Positions 63,329 to 64,000 of a DNA stretch of 64,000 nt are shown in pieces (positions within the stretch are counted from its first letter, which is position 1; the number at the start of each line of letters is the position of its first letter). The stretch lies in assembly GCA_019163375.1 (NCBI GenBank), contig JAFLKK010000002.1, forward strand, positions 203,384 to 267,383, read 5' to 3'. Below the pieces are notes generated by a model. It was not told the DNA's origin. It was given only the letters and a program-made list of their open reading frames with translations, and did not search any database. Source of the DNA: Paludibacter sp. (GTDB taxonomy: Bacteria; Bacteroidota; Bacteroidia; Bacteroidales; Paludibacteraceae). Made by a program: the position numbers and the translations under genes.

Positions 63329-64000
63329 TTATACGCCTAGTTTAGATCTTCTGATAAACTCAGCATCCGTAAAATTCTGACCGGGAACATACCCTGCCAG
63401 TGGTTGGATGCGTTCGTTAATCATATCGAGGAACCAGCTTACTTGTGGGAAGAATGAATCTTCCAATTCGAAGGCAGGAGTAATCCAGTTGCGAGAACCA
63501 AGCACACATACCGGAGCGTCCAGGTAGTCGAAGCAAAGCGTGCTGATGTTCGTTGCAAAGTCGTTCAGGAACGAACCACGTGCGCAAGCGTCGCCGGCCA
63601 CAATGATTTTACCTGTTTTCTTCACAGAAGCCACCACTTGTTCGTAGTTGAATGGCACCAATGAACGTGCGTCGATAACTTCTGCACTCAAGCCGTATTT
63701 CTCTTCCAATTCTTTAGCAGCAGCCAAAGCAGGATATAATGTGTGACCAACGGTCAGGAATGTAATGTCTTTTCCTTCTTTTTTCACGTCCGGTTCACCA
63801 AATGGAATTTCGTAGTAACCTTCAGGAACGCCGCCTTTGTGGAATTGCTCACCAATTTCGTAGATACGTTGGCTCTCGAAATAAACAACCGGATCAGTTC
63901 CTTGTAAAGCTGAGTTCATCAAGCCTTTTGCATCGTAAGGAGTAACCGGGAAACAAACTTTCAAGCCGGGGATTTGCGTTACCAACGAAGTCCAGTCCTG
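63329..64000 (-). CDS. 2-oxoacid dehydrogenase E1 component, beta subunit or domain (5' truncated)
   Basis: The frame is open to the window edge, so the start lies beyond 64000; the apparent TTG at 63985 is internal. The visible 224 residues are the C-terminal half of an E1 beta subunit (transketolase C-terminal region): IPGLKVCFPVTPYDAKGLM, DPVVYFESQRIYE, ITFLTVGHTLYPALAAA, VIDARSLVPFNYEQV and KTGKIIVAGDACARGSF. The enzyme decarboxylates pyruvate or branched-chain 2-oxoacids with thiamine diphosphate. In Bacteroidota it is often an alpha-beta fusion, which cannot be judged here. It depends on a lipoylated E2, for which LplA at 55421-56158 is relevant. Confidence 0.9.
   Translation of the reverse strand, partial: QDWTSLVTQIPGLKVCFPVTPYDAKGLMNSALQGTDPVVYFESQRIYEIGEQFHKGGVPEGYYEIPFGEPDVKKEGKDITFLTVGHTLYPALAAAKELEEKYGLSAEVIDARSLVPFNYEQVVASVKKTGKIIVAGDACARGSFLNDFATNISTLCFDYLDAPVCVLGSRNWITPAFELEDSFFPQVSWFLDMINERIQPLAGYVPGQNFTDAEFIRRSKLGV

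Overview
The window comes from a member of the Bacteroidota, most likely a Bacteroidales related to Paludibacter (inference from content; no marker was searched). The evidence is: promoters of the Bacteroidota type (-7 box TAnnTTTG) with few Shine-Dalgarno sequences, a PorT-like type IX secretion component, a CotH protein ending in a type IX sorting domain, GldB, a zinc-free L31 protein, a YidC with a large periplasmic domain, and the trp gene order B-E-G-D-C-F-A. No tRNA, rRNA, CRISPR array or insertion sequence was seen.

Layout. 1-5.8 kb: a universal stress protein (cut by the window edge), a histone H1-like protein, a solitary LutA-type Fe-S protein, a secreted exo/endonuclease-phosphatase-like protein, a surface lipoprotein with a beta-helix, a small conserved protein and PorT. 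5.9-17.5 kb: five secreted pectin-degrading or pectin-associated enzymes on the minus strand (GH106 rhamnosidase, GH28, GH105, and two large six-hairpin-type proteins of unassigned activity), with hairpins between several of them and no SusC/SusD pair. 17.8-24.9 kb: phosphate transporter PiT with its DUF47 partner, a 55-residue ferredoxin, GldB, YidC and PyrG. 25.2-34.5 kb: a coiled-coil protein, then the trp operon. The operon is preceded by a short leader peptide with three consecutive Trp codons and a transcription attenuator. An AAA+ ATPase cassette with its own palindromic promoter region interrupts it between trpG and trpD. Related GATAT-rich repeats fill three of its intergenic gaps.

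34.5-41.8 kb: the CotH protein and the rimP-nusA-infB operon. 42-50.4 kb: butyrate kinase, an exosortase-like membrane protein, TsaD, a TamB-like giant protein whose start codon appears to be non-standard, a DUF3256 protein and RpmE. 50.5-56.2 kb: an EamA transporter, TruA, an acyl-CoA synthetase, PurU and a lipoate ligase. 56.3-62.3 kb: four catabolic genes on the minus strand: a PHP-domain protein, a class II aldolase fused to a sorbitol-6-phosphate-dehydrogenase-like domain, an L-sorbose-1-phosphate-reductase-like dehydrogenase, and a tandem class II aldolase with one degenerate domain. Together they look like an uncharacterised polyol- or ketose-phosphate pathway. 62.3-64 kb: a PPK2 polyphosphate kinase and the end of a 2-oxoacid dehydrogenase E1 beta gene.

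The strongest candidates for something new are the trp attenuator, whose antiterminator would pair with the 3' arm of the terminator; the ATPase cassette inside the trp operon; and the sugar-phosphate cluster. Statements about family membership rest on motif recognition by eye; no database search was run.
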